Positions 6,393 to 13,629 are shown, counted from the stretch's first letter. The stretch is 20,770 nt of DNA from Nitrospinaceae bacterium (GCA_029261675.1 JAJDBA010000086.1:1-20770); one strand, 5' to 3'. Translations and numbers: made by a program. The notes: a model not told the origin generated them from the sequence alone.

Positions 6393-7904
6393 ATGGCCCA
6401 AAGTCCGGACACAAATAACCGTTGGTTTTATTTTCTTTTTAAAAAAAGACTTCCTGTCAGTCTTTATTTTATCGTTCCTCTTGTTGTTGCTCTCATAGCT
6501 TTTGCCTCAGGCTTCATCGGTCTGGTTCTTTTGGAGCAATTTCTTGAAAGCAATCAAATTTCCTCCTTTTCACCAACTATTAATACCGAGGTAAGTCGGC
6601 TTTTAGTGTGGACAAGGTTTGAAGTGCTTATCTTCACCCTTTTGGGAGGTATTGCTGGGGTTGGTATTGTCTTTGCTATTTTGAATCCGCTCAGAAAAAT
6701 TCTGGATCGAGCTCGCAAAATGGCAGAAGGAGATTTCAGTTCTCGTTTGGATGTGCAAGGATTGGACGAGTTGGAAATTATCGGGAAAGATTTTAACTTG
6801 ATGGTTTCTTCGTTAGATGAATATTTTGTAGACAATATGGCCGGAGGATGGATTCTACTAAATACCGAAGGAAAGATTATTTCTGCCAACCGTGGAGCAT
6901 TAAATATTTTGGAATGCGAATCAGAAGACTTGGTCGGACAAGTCTATGAAACTTTGTTTGATTGTTTAAACATAGACCCGGTCATGGGCACATGGATTAA
7001 GGAAGGGGTCAAGAGCCAAAAAGAATTCGCGGCAAGGGAATTTGAGGCAAGCTTAAAAAATGGAAAGGATGCAACGCTTTCACTTTCTACTTCTTTGTTA
7101 CAAGATAAGAATGATAATTTTGTTGGAATGGCCATAACTTTAAAAGACCTTACGCGCGCAAATGAGATAACGGAAAAAATGCAGCGCGCTGATAAGCTTG
7201 CCGCATTAGGCGGAATGGCGGCAGGGTTGGCCCATGAAATCAGGAATCCTTTAGGATCTATCAAAGGGCTAACGCAGTTGCTTGGCGAAGAGTTTAAAGA
7301 TGGTGGGCGGGCACAGTCTTACACAAAAACCATGATTCGAGAAATTGATCGTATCAACGGTGTAGTGACGAGCCTGCTTCATTTTTCACAGCCTGCCCAA
7401 AATGAATTTCATTTTTGCAAAATCAATGACTTGCTGGAGCAGTCTTTGGATCTTCTACAATTAAATATTAATAAAAAAAACGTGAGGGTTATGCAGGTGC
7501 TAGACCCTCGCTTGCCAGAATTTTGGGGAGATGGCGAAAAACTGACTCAGGCATTTTTAAATTTGTTATTGAACGCAGTTCAGGCGGTAAATGAGAGTGG
7601 AGAAATTAGATTGATAACTTCCTTTAATCTGACTAAAGGAGATGGGGTTATCTTTGTTCGAGTAAAAAATACGGGTAATCCAATCGATCCCTCTATTGTT
7701 TCGGTTCTGTTCGATCCATTTTTTACTACTAAAAAAGAGGGTACGGGTCTGGGGCTCCCAATTACCCACCAAATCATTTCTTTACACGGCGGAACCTTGA
7801 TACACGAACGCTCAGCCGAGTTCACAGAGTTTAATATTGAATTGCCTTTAGTTAAAAAACCTAAGGTGAAAAAAACATTAACTGAATCTACTCATGAAGC
7901 CTGA
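6393..7904 (+). CDS. Membrane histidine kinase, HAMP-PAS-HisKA-HATPase
   Basis: This 503-residue sensor kinase probably phosphorylates the NtrC-type regulator encoded next. Two membrane segments (about 23-48 and 77-97) enclose a short periplasmic loop of roughly 30 residues. A HAMP domain (about 97-148) and a PAS domain (about 150-255, with NMAGGWILLNTEGKIISANRGA) follow. The phospho-acceptor is His281 in the H box AHEIRNPLGSIKG, with Asn394 in the N box NLLLNAVQAV. The G1 position reads KNTGNPID, with Asn where DxG is usual, then FDPFFTTKKEGTGLGL. The layout is that of NtrB/AtoS/ZraS-like kinases, not the six-helix membrane domain of classical PilS. The last 11 bases overlap the regulator gene, so the two are translationally coupled. 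Position between pilus genes suggests control of pilus expression; the stimulus is unknown. Confidence 0.92.
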   Translation: MAQSPDTNNRWFYFLFKKRLPVSLYFIVPLVVALIAFASGFIGLVLLEQFLESNQISSFSPTINTEVSRLLVWTRFEVLIFTLLGGIAGVGIVFAILNPLRKILDRARKMAEGDFSSRLDVQGLDELEIIGKDFNLMVSSLDEYFVDNMAGGWILLNTEGKIISANRGALNILECESEDLVGQVYETLFDCLNIDPVMGTWIKEGVKSQKEFAAREFEASLKNGKDATLSLSTSLLQDKNDNFVGMAITLKDLTRANEITEKMQRADKLAALGGMAAGLAHEIRNPLGSIKGLTQLLGEEFKDGGRAQSYTKTMIREIDRINGVVTSLLHFSQPAQNEFHFCKINDLLEQSLDLLQLNINKKNVRVMQVLDPRLPEFWGDGEKLTQAFLNLLLNAVQAVNESGEIRLITSFNLTKGDGVIFVRVKNTGNPIDPSIVSVLFDPFFTTKKEGTGLGLPITHQIISLHGGTLIHERSAEFTEFNIELPLVKKPKVKKTLTESTHEA

Positions 7905-9279
7905 ACTCGCTGCTACAAAAAAACCCGGAAAAATATTAATTGTCGAAGATGATGAGGGAATGCGATTTTTCCTATCAGAAGCTTTGCAGAAAGAGGGCTA
8001 CAGTTTTCACTCCGTCGAAAGCGGAGAGCAGGCACTCAAAGAAGTTGAAAAAGAATCTTTTGATCTGATTCTTTTGGATTACAACCTACCGAAAATGAAT
8101 GGAATGGAAACATTCGCCCAACTCAAAGAAAAGGCATCAGAGCAGGTGGTGATTTTGATCACCGCGTTTGGCAATAAAGATCTTGCTGTTGAAGCTATGG
8201 AACAAGGAGTGTTTGATTATTTCAATAAACCTCTCGATATCAGCGAGTTCAGAGTGGTCATCCGGCGTGGACTGGAACGCGCCTTTATGCAAAAAGAAGT
8301 CAGTCGATTACGAGAAAGCGTCGGGTTCGATCATATTTTAGGTCAGAGTCAGGCGATTAGCGATGTCATCGAACGGGTTCGCAAGGTTGCTGACAGCGAT
8401 GTCTCGGTGTTGATACAAGGTGAAAGTGGTACCGGAAAGGAACTGGTAGCGCAGGCATTGTTTTCTCATAGCCAAAGATATTCGGGGCCGTTTGTAAAAG
8501 TAAATTGTGCCGCTATTCCTCAGGAGTTGATGGAGGCAGAATTCTTTGGTTATGAAAAAGGTGCGTTTACCGGAGCCCATAAACAAAAACGTGGAAAATT
8601 TGAACTGGCCAATCACGGAACTTTATTCCTTGATGAGATAGGCGATATGCCGCTGGTCACACAAATGAAAATTCTGCGGGTGATTCAGGAAAGCGAACTG
8701 GAAAGAGTGGGTGGCGAGGAAAGCATCCCCGTTGAATTTCGGTTGATCGCCGCCACACATAAAGATCTGGAAAAAGCCGTAGCCGATGGCGATTTTCGTG
8801 AAGATTTGTTTTATCGCCTGAATGTTGTTTCGGTTGTTTTGCCCCCGCTTAGAGAACGTAAGGAAGATATTCCTCTATTGGTGAACCACTTTTTGGATAT
8901 TTATAGGAAAAAGTTTAAAAAAGAGTTAGAAGCGTTTTCCAAAGAAGGAATGGAATCGTTATTGCATTATTCTTGGCCAGGTAATGTGAGAGAACTGGAG
9001 AATGTTATTCAACGGTGTTTGGTTCTGTCTTATGGTAAGATAATGGAAAATAAGGAGCTATTGGAAGTTTACCCGAATCTTGCAGAGGGTGGCCAACAAC
9101 AAGTTCCTGTGGGTCCCGGATTGCAGAACAAACTCGAAGCCCTGGTTTCAGGAGCAGAAGAAAAACTGATTCTGGAAGCTTTGCAAGAAGAAAACTGGAA
9201 GCGACAAGAAACAGCCGATCGCTTGGGAATAAGCCGCAAAAGTTTGCATAATAAAATGAAGAAATATGGAATTGAGTGA
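7894..9279 (+). CDS. NtrC-family sigma-54-dependent response regulator
   Basis: This 461-residue activator opens promoters bound by RNA polymerase with sigma-54. The receiver domain (about 12-125) has the acidic pair ED, the phospho-acceptor Asp62 in LILLDYNLPKMNG, a Thr in LITAFG and the Lys in NKPLD. The AAA+ domain (about 148-370) has Walker A GESGTGKE at 176-183, the sigma-54-contacting GAFTGA loop at 223-228, and Walker B GTLFLDEIGDMPL. The C-terminus (about 415-459) is a Fis-type helix-turn-helix (RQETADRLGISRKSLHNKM) for DNA binding. Its start lies inside the last codons of the kinase gene, so the pair forms one two-component system. A -24/-12 promoter-like element lies before the short pilin gene at 13255, a plausible target. 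This matches the PilR role by context, though the kinase partner is not PilS-like. Confidence 0.95.
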   Translation: MKPELAATKKPGKILIVEDDEGMRFFLSEALQKEGYSFHSVESGEQALKEVEKESFDLILLDYNLPKMNGMETFAQLKEKASEQVVILITAFGNKDLAVEAMEQGVFDYFNKPLDISEFRVVIRRGLERAFMQKEVSRLRESVGFDHILGQSQAISDVIERVRKVADSDVSVLIQGESGTGKELVAQALFSHSQRYSGPFVKVNCAAIPQELMEAEFFGYEKGAFTGAHKQKRGKFELANHGTLFLDEIGDMPLVTQMKILRVIQESELERVGGEESIPVEFRLIAATHKDLEKAVADGDFREDLFYRLNVVSVVLPPLRERKEDIPLLVNHFLDIYRKKFKKELEAFSKEGMESLLHYSWPGNVRELENVIQRCLVLSYGKIMENKELLEVYPNLAEGGQQQVPVGPGLQNKLEALVSGAEEKLILEALQEENWKRQETADRLGISRKSLHNKMKKYGIE

Positions 9280-9299
9280 GCTTTACATAACTCTAGACC

Positions 9300-9378
9300 C
9301 TTCGATGAACTCAGGGTGACATCTAACAACCCGCCGTTGGTGTCATGCTGAGCTTGTCGAAGCATCGCGTTTTTTTTT
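9300..9378 (+). terminator. Imperfect palindromic repeat plus T run after the regulator gene
   Basis: A 22-base left arm (9300-9321) and right arm (9341-9362) pair with five mismatches, some of them G-U in RNA, around a 19-base loop. A run of nine T follows at 9370-9378. It lies 20 bases after the regulator stop and 51 bases before the platform gene, so it could end the ATPase-kinase-regulator transcript. The arms resemble the short dispersed palindromes of the type CTTCGACAAGCTCAGCATGACA that I recall from many bacterial genomes. It may thus be both a dispersed repeat and a terminator. Confidence 0.6.
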
Positions 9379-9429
9379 CGATAAATATACAAAGCTCTTT
9401 GAAATACATGAGCCGCTAAAAAAATATCT

Positions 9430-10659
9430 ATGCCGCTATTTGAATACAAAGCCAGAGACCGGATGGGTGCGTTGGTCGCAGGAAACATGGATGCGCCGGA
9501 TGCCGATACTGTGGGGCAGGAACTGGGCCGCATGGGGCATTTCCCTATCAAAATAAAGTCTACCGAAACGGCTGAAGTCGATACCGAAGAAAAAATCGAC
9601 CCGTTAGAGCGATTTCAGAAAATCAAACCGCAGGAACTGGTTTTGTTCACACGCCAGTTGTCCACTCTGTTCAACGCTGGTATTCCTATATTGGGAATCC
9701 TCGTTGCGATGGAAGAACAGGTCGACTCACCGAAGTTCAGGCGTACCGTGAAACAGATTCGCTTGGATATAGAAGGCGGTAATTCCATGTCCGAAGCGAT
9801 GGAAAAGCACCCTGCGATTTTTTCCGAACTGTATGTCAGCATGATAGAAGCAGGCGAGTCCGGTGGTGTTATGGATGAACTATTAGCTCGTCTTGCAGAT
9901 TTGCTGGAGAAGCAGGCCGACACCGATGCCAAGGTCAAAGGGGCTATGAAATACCCTAAAATGGTTCTTTCCGCTATGGCTCTTGCTATATGTATTTTGA
10001 TGTGGAAGGTAGTGCCGGTATTCGTAAATATGTTCGAAAAAGCAAAACTAGAACTGCCGTTGGCAACAAAAATTCTTATCGGGGCCAATAAAATATTTTT
10101 TGATTACTGGTATTTGTTATTAGGAGGCGTTATCCTCACCATCATTATTTTTAAAAAATACACAGCAACAGAGAAGGGGCGTTATCAATGGGACTATTTT
10201 ATGCTCAAGGTTCCCATACTGGGTCCCATTGTCTTGCGCTCGTCCATGGCAAAATTCGCCCGCGTGTTTGGCACGTTGCAATCCGGAGGTGTATCGATTC
10301 TGGAAATTTTGACTGTAACGGGTAAGGTGGTCGACAACGTTGTCATTTCGGGAATTATTCTCGGCCTTAAAGACAGTGTGCAAGAGGGTACAGGGCTTGC
10401 CGTACCTTTGAAGAGGAGCGGGTTTATTCCTCCTCTCGTCATTCAAATGATTTCAGCGGGTGAAGACTCAGGTTCCCTCGATGAAATGCTGACCAAAGTC
10501 GCCGACTATTACGATAGTGAAGTTGATAATGCAGTTAAAAACCTTTCTTCCATGATAGAACCTATTTTATTGTTGTTCATGGCGGCAATGGTATTATTTC
10601 TCGCACTTGCTATCTTCGTACCCATGTGGGATATGTCTAAAATGGCGAGTAAACATTAA
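9430..10659 (+). CDS. PilC/GspF-type inner-membrane platform protein
   Basis: This inner-membrane protein couples the assembly ATPase to pilin polymerisation. The 409-residue product has the family length and two GspF domains, about 70-193 and 273-395. Each domain carries the repeated signature: FTRQLSTLFNAGIPI with MIEAGESGGVMDELL in the first, FARVFGTLQSGGVSI with MISAGEDSGSLDEML in the second. Membrane segments lie at about 178-199, 226-242 and 376-397. The N-terminus MPLFEYKARDRMG is typical. No clear Shine-Dalgarno precedes the ATG, but the product begins where family members do. The next gene (prepilin-like) starts two bases after the stop. The gene follows the two-component pair after a probable terminator, so it may start its own transcript. 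Confidence 0.95.
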   Translation: MPLFEYKARDRMGALVAGNMDAPDADTVGQELGRMGHFPIKIKSTETAEVDTEEKIDPLERFQKIKPQELVLFTRQLSTLFNAGIPILGILVAMEEQVDSPKFRRTVKQIRLDIEGGNSMSEAMEKHPAIFSELYVSMIEAGESGGVMDELLARLADLLEKQADTDAKVKGAMKYPKMVLSAMALAICILMWKVVPVFVNMFEKAKLELPLATKILIGANKIFFDYWYLLLGGVILTIIIFKKYTATEKGRYQWDYFMLKVPILGPIVLRSSMAKFARVFGTLQSGGVSILEILTVTGKVVDNVVISGIILGLKDSVQEGTGLAVPLKRSGFIPPLVIQMISAGEDSGSLDEMLTKVADYYDSEVDNAVKNLSSMIEPILLLFMAAMVLFLALAIFVPMWDMSKMASKH

Positions 10660-10661
10660 AT

Positions 10662-11267
10662 ATGCGAAACGTGATGAAGCAAAAAAAAGAATTGTTTAAT
10701 ACGCAAGGTGAGTCAGGGTTTACTTTAATAGAGATGATTATGGTGATCGTCATAATCGGTATCTTGGCCTCCGTAGCAGCACAAAAAATGATTACAGCAA
10801 CGGACGAAGCAGAAGTCACCGCAGAGGAAGCGACCATTGAAAATATGCGATCAAACCTGGTTAACAATTATGGCAACAGCTTGATTCAAGGTGCTGCTGC
10901 TCAATTCCCCATTGACCCGTTCCAAAATTTGAGTAAAGTTCCCGCTGGGTATAATCGTAGAAGCAATACTAAACCGACTGGAAAAGAAGCAACCGACGCG
11001 ACCTGGGTTTTTATACAGGGAACGCAAAATGAGGCGAGAGTAACAGCTGAACAAGCAGGAACCACCTTGACCAATTTCTCAGTCACAGGGTTTATTTATC
11101 ACCAGAGAAAAGACAGTACGGTAGTCAAATGGCCTTATGATTCGGCTAATGGGGTGATCGGTAGATTAATGGTTGATAAAATCAGTCCATTAAAACAAGA
11201 GCAGGATCAGGAAAAAGTCAAACGCGGCGAACCTGTGGAAGCGCAAAAGAGGTTAAAGACCCAATGA
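10662..11267 (+). CDS. Prepilin-like protein, first of a tandem pair
   Basis: This 201-residue type IV pilin or pseudopilin-like protein has a basic leader (19 residues to the cut, or 15 if the in-frame ATG at 10674 is the start). The prepilin peptidase site ESG^FTLIE follows, with Glu5 and the hydrophobic helix MIMVIVIIGILASVAA. The stretch after the helix reads AAQKM where many pilins have AIP. The globular part ends with IYHQRKDSTVVKW and a highly charged tail, SPLKQEQDQEKVKRGE, also found in the next gene. The ATG lies two bases after the platform-gene stop. It is probably a minor pilin or pseudopilin, judged by its length and genomic neighbours; a major-subunit role cannot be excluded. 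Confidence 0.88.
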   Translation: MRNVMKQKKELFNTQGESGFTLIEMIMVIVIIGILASVAAQKMITATDEAEVTAEEATIENMRSNLVNNYGNSLIQGAAAQFPIDPFQNLSKVPAGYNRRSNTKPTGKEATDATWVFIQGTQNEARVTAEQAGTTLTNFSVTGFIYHQRKDSTVVKWPYDSANGVIGRLMVDKISPLKQEQDQEKVKRGEPVEAQKRLKTQ

Positions 11268-11292
11268 TTTTTTTAGAACCCTCCGGCATAAT

Positions 11293-11904
11293 ATGAGGCC
11301 AAAGAGAACATCGTTTAGTTGCTTGCGGAGTGAGTCTGGGTTCACGTTGATCGAGCTCATCATGGTGGTCGTCATAATTGGAATTTTGACTTCTATCGCG
11401 GCGCAAAAAATGATCACTGCGGCGCAGGAAGCAGAAATAGCTGCCGAAGATGCGAGTATTGAAACAATGCGTGCCAATTTGATCAATAATTACAGCACGG
11501 ATTTGATTTTAGGCGCTACCCCTGAATTTGCCGATAACCCATTCGATAATTTGAACAATGTTCCTTACGGTTATGATCGTCGGCAAAACAATAAACCTCT
11601 TGGCAATGTAAATACCAATGATACTTGGGTTTTTGTGCAAGGGGCGAGCGCATCAAATCCACCCATAGGAGAGGACGGTTTTGTGATCCAAGGTGCTTCC
11701 TCAGCAAATTCGTCATCGGGCGTTATTTATCACCAGAGAAAAGACGGTACCTTAGTGAAATGGACTTATAATTCAGCGAATGGAGTGATTGGCAAAAAAG
11801 AGATTGAAAGAACCAGTCCATTAAAACAAAAACAGGACCGGGAAAAAGTTGAGCGGGGCGAGGTTATCGAAGGCCAGCAAATAAGAGAATTACCCGGCAG
11901 ATAA
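11293..11904 (+). CDS. Prepilin-like protein, second of a tandem pair
   Basis: This 203-residue paralogue of the preceding protein has the leader MRPKRTSFSCLRSESG, the cleavage site G^FTLIE with Glu5, and the helix LIMVVVIIGILTSIAAQKM. Matching stretches run through the whole length: NLINNYS versus NLVNNYG, NPFDNLNNVPYGYDRR versus DPFQNLSKVPAGYNRR, TWVFVQG versus TWVFIQG, IYHQRKDGTLVKW, SANGVIGK, and the tail SPLKQKQDREKVERGE. The pair clearly arose by tandem duplication and has diverged most in the middle. A Ser/Ala-rich insertion lies around 118-140. The gap between the two genes is 25 bases and the Shine-Dalgarno is weak. Both were probably kept for separate positions in the fibre, but this is inferred. 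Confidence 0.88.
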   Translation: MRPKRTSFSCLRSESGFTLIELIMVVVIIGILTSIAAQKMITAAQEAEIAAEDASIETMRANLINNYSTDLILGATPEFADNPFDNLNNVPYGYDRRQNNKPLGNVNTNDTWVFVQGASASNPPIGEDGFVIQGASSANSSSGVIYHQRKDGTLVKWTYNSANGVIGKKEIERTSPLKQKQDREKVERGEVIEGQQIRELPGR

Positions 11905-11952
11905 TAGAATACGATAGTTTTTAACTTTAACGTAGCTTTGAGGGAATAAACC

Positions 11953-12567
11953 ATGGAAGTGGTCTACGAAATATTGATGGATTCGGGGCTTAAATTTGCC
12001 TTTCTGCTAGTGGTTGGCGCGCTTATTTACAGCGCATTGATTTTGTTCAAACCTCAACAGGCCTTGAAGGTTAACGCTAAATTCAACTCCTGGTTTTCTA
12101 CTGAAAAAGTCGACTCTGCAGTAGACAAGCATATCAACACCAATGAATGGATACTAAAGAACCGCTGGTGGATAGGTAGCCTGTTTCTAGTCGGTGCGGG
12201 CATTACCTTCAAATACCTTATAAAAGATTTTGATGCCAATCAATTCATTGCCTTGGTCATTCAGCCCTCCACAAAGTCGTCTCAGGCACTCATTGAAATA
12301 CTAATTGTATCCATTCACTGGTTTCTCATCTTCACCTCGGGAGCTGGGATGCTAGCTTGCCTGGCCTTCCTGATAAACCCGGGTGCTTTCCAACGTTTTA
12401 GCAATAAGCTGGATACGCATTATTCTACCGAGTCCATTAAGGAGGAAGCCGATACCGTTTATACGGCTGTTGATGATTGGGTGATGAAATATCACACCAT
12501 CATAGGTTTGGTTTTATTTTTTGGTTCTACTTACCTGATGGTTCTTTTAGGTGCGATGCTGATTTGA
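11953..12567 (+). CDS. Internally duplicated small membrane protein
   Basis: I do not recognise the family. The 204-residue product has about four hydrophobic segments (about 11-31, 73-90, 115-140 and 183-203). Its two halves resemble each other. About 31-90 (LFKPQQALKVNAKFNSWFSTEKVDSAVD, then WILKNRWWIGSLFLVGAGITF) matches about 139-200 (LINPGAFQRFSNKLDTHYSTESIKEEAD, then WVMKYHTIIGLVLFFGSTYL). Each half is a helix, a cytoplasmic-type linker with the shared Y/FST-E motif, a D/E-W segment and a second helix. GAGGGA at 11940-11945 gives a good ribosome-binding site. It follows the tandem pilins by 48 bases and precedes the repeat-rich gap before the short pilin, so it may belong to the pilus locus. 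It could be an assembly or accessory membrane protein; no function is assigned. Confidence 0.85.
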   Translation: MEVVYEILMDSGLKFAFLLVVGALIYSALILFKPQQALKVNAKFNSWFSTEKVDSAVDKHINTNEWILKNRWWIGSLFLVGAGITFKYLIKDFDANQFIALVIQPSTKSSQALIEILIVSIHWFLIFTSGAGMLACLAFLINPGAFQRFSNKLDTHYSTESIKEEADTVYTAVDDWVMKYHTIIGLVLFFGSTYLMVLLGAMLI

Positions 12568-12579
12568 GGTATTTTTTAG

Positions 12580-12615
12580 TTCCCCTCACCTCATTCCTTT
12601 CCCGGAAGGGGAGAG
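12580..12615 (+). repeat. Left arm of a C/G-tract inverted repeat
   Basis: This arm is T/C-rich (TTCCCCTCACCTCATTCC, then TTTCCCGGAAGGGGAGAG) and contains its own small palindrome (CCCCTC...GAGGGG-like, CTTTCCCGGAAGG). Its reverse complement resembles the segment at 12742-12779, about 130 bases further on. It follows the stop of the membrane-protein gene by 12 bases. It resembles short dispersed elements seen in other genomes; I cannot check its copy number here. Confidence 0.5.
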
Positions 12616-12741
12616 ATTTAAGTAGAATCATCGAGCCATAAAATTAATGCGGGTTTTATCTGTTGGCTTTGCGTTGATGATTTAGCCATTCTTGTACCTT
12701 ATAAGGTTTGTTTTCTCTTTCGCGGAGAGAGTAAAAAATTC

Positions 12742-12779
12742 CTTCTCCCCTGGAGGGAGAAGGTTAGGATGAGGGGGAA
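12742..12779 (-). repeat. Right arm of the C/G-tract inverted repeat
   Basis: CTTCTCCCCTGGAGGGAGAAGG is itself an almost perfect hairpin (CTTCTCCC / GGGAGAAG), followed by TTAGGATGAGGGGGAA. It is similar in the reverse orientation to 12580-12615. Both arms together suggest two inverted copies of one dispersed element, or a degenerated element with terminal inverted repeats. Confidence 0.5.
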
Positions 12780-12910
12780 CAATAATGTTTGTTACCTCTT
12801 TAGATAGAGACCTTTGCATAACGGCACGGCGATCCAGACCTGATAAAAACTCTTAATTAAAAACACTCTGGCAATGTATCATTTTGTAAATATAAGTTGT
12901 TGTAGAATTT

Positions 12911-12939
12911 GGATTGCTTCACTACGTTCGCAATGACGG
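12911..12939 (+). repeat. Short dispersed-type palindrome
   Basis: GGATTGCTTCACTACG followed by TTCGCAATGACGG contains the stem ATTGC...GCAAT and resembles the ATTGCTTCGCTACGCTCGCAATGAC-type repeats that I recall from many bacterial intergenic regions. It is a single copy within this window, so repeat status rests on that recollection. Confidence 0.45.
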
Positions 12940-12980
12940 CTTATACAAATGTCTTTCTTTGAGAACGGTGCTTTACAAAT

Positions 12981-12998
12981 TGGGTAAGAGGTTACCCA
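12981..12998 (+). repeat. Perfect 7-bp hairpin
   Basis: TGGGTAA (12981-12987), loop GAGG, TTACCCA (12992-12998). No T run follows on the plus strand. It lies about 150 bases before the sigma-54-like promoter, a distance typical of enhancer sites of NtrC-type activators, so an upstream activator site is conceivable. No further evidence supports that. Confidence 0.35.
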
Positions 12999-13146
12999 TA
13001 CTTAACGTGTTGCCCGCTTTGCTGATTTCCGATAATCTTATGCTCACAAAAAGTTATAAAAATTCTTAATCCAAAAATCTTGTTTTTCCCCTTCATATCG
13101 AGTCCTTGATATCCCTTTCAAAAAAAATATTCATTACACATAATTT

Positions 13147-13162
13147 AGGCAGCACTCTTGCA
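13147..13162 (+). promoter_or_regulatory. Sigma-54-like -24/-12 promoter of the short pilin gene
   Basis: AGGCAGCACTCTTGCA has GG at 13148-13149 and GC at 13160-13161, twelve bases apart as required, with GGCA and TTGCA matching both halves of the consensus (GGCAC-N5-TTGCA). Transcription would start near 13173, giving a leader of about 80 bases before the pilin ATG. The window encodes a matching NtrC-type activator. A competing sigma-70 reading is TATAAT at 13183-13188 with a poor -35 (TTGCAT) at 13159. Confidence 0.6.
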
Positions 13163-13240
13163 TTAATATAGATAGATGTTTATATAATGCTTGATTTTTC
13201 AGTAATTTAGCTATAATTTATTACAAGCTGATTGAAATAA

Positions 13241-13246
13241 AAGGAG
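13241..13246 (+). promoter_or_regulatory. Ribosome-binding site of the short pilin gene
   Basis: AAGGAG eight bases before the ATG at 13255 is a near-consensus Shine-Dalgarno, much stronger than those of the two tandem prepilin genes. It fits a highly expressed subunit. Confidence 0.8.
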
Positions 13247-13254
13247 ATGCAAGA

Positions 13255-13629
13255 ATGAAAAATCGTTTGAAAAATGAAAAGGGTTTTACGCTCATCGAGT
13301 TGGTCATGGTAATCGTTATTTTGGGTATTCTGGCGGCAACAGCCATTCCCAGATTTATTGATTTAAGCACCAGTGCTGAAGAATCTGTTAGAGATGGTGT
13401 AACAGGTGCCTTGCAGGGAGCTGTTACAATGCTGCATGCCCAATATTTGATTAATAATACTTCTGATTATAATTCCACAACCGTTGCTGCGCAGGTGGCT
13501 ACCCAGGGAGTCACAGTTGCGGCAGCTAGTGCTACTTCAATTACAGCAACCATCAATTCTAACACTTACAGTTGGACTTATGGCGCCAGAGCCGGAAATA
13601 CTGCAGGCACTATTACGGAAGTCCCTTAG
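13255..13629 (+). CDS. Short MshA-like type IV prepilin, candidate major pilin
   Basis: This 124-residue prepilin has a ten-residue basic leader (MKNRLKNEKG), the cleavage site G^FTLIE with Glu5, and the helix LVMVIVILGILAATAIPRF. The following IDLSTSAEESVRDGVTGALQGAVTMLHA resembles MSHA-type pilins. The mature part is about 114 residues, short for a pilin, and its C-terminal half is rich in Thr, Ala, Ser and Val. There are no cysteines, so no disulfide loop. It has its own promoter-like element (sigma-54 type), a strong Shine-Dalgarno and a terminator candidate after it, so it is probably a separate highly expressed unit. By these traits I take it as the major pilin of the locus. That is inferred; it could also be a pseudopilin. 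Confidence 0.88.
   Translation: MKNRLKNEKGFTLIELVMVIVILGILAATAIPRFIDLSTSAEESVRDGVTGALQGAVTMLHAQYLINNTSDYNSTTVAAQVATQGVTVAAASATSITATINSNTYSWTYGARAGNTAGTITEVP

Larger units (their letters stand above)
12568..13254. other. 687-base non-coding stretch with inverted repeats
   Basis: No convincing gene is seen between the duplicated membrane protein and the short pilin. It contains a widely spaced inverted repeat (12580-12615 with 12742-12779), a dispersed-type hairpin (12911-12939), a perfect hairpin TGGGTAA-GAGG-TTACCCA (12981-12998), and a sigma-54-like promoter at 13147-13162. The last 120 bases are AT-rich, as expected of a promoter region. Confidence 0.7.

Noticed and set aside
9069..9551. 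160-codon minus-strand frame across the regulator end and the platform start
   Set aside because: It overlaps two conserved genes and the palindromic repeat, with an unconvincing protein composition.
13255..13629. Electrically conductive short pilin (e-pilin) linked to the multihaem cytochromes
   Set aside because: The mature protein is about 114 residues with few aromatics and resembles MshA, not the about 60-residue aromatic-rich e-pilins. The cytochromes are also not of the filament-forming OmcS type as far as I can see.
4606..13629. Calling the locus firmly type II secretion
   Set aside because: No secretin, GspC/L/M or prepilin peptidase gene is in the window, and the MshA-like pilin and NtrC-class regulator fit type IV pili better. 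The ATPase and platform proteins alone do not decide it.
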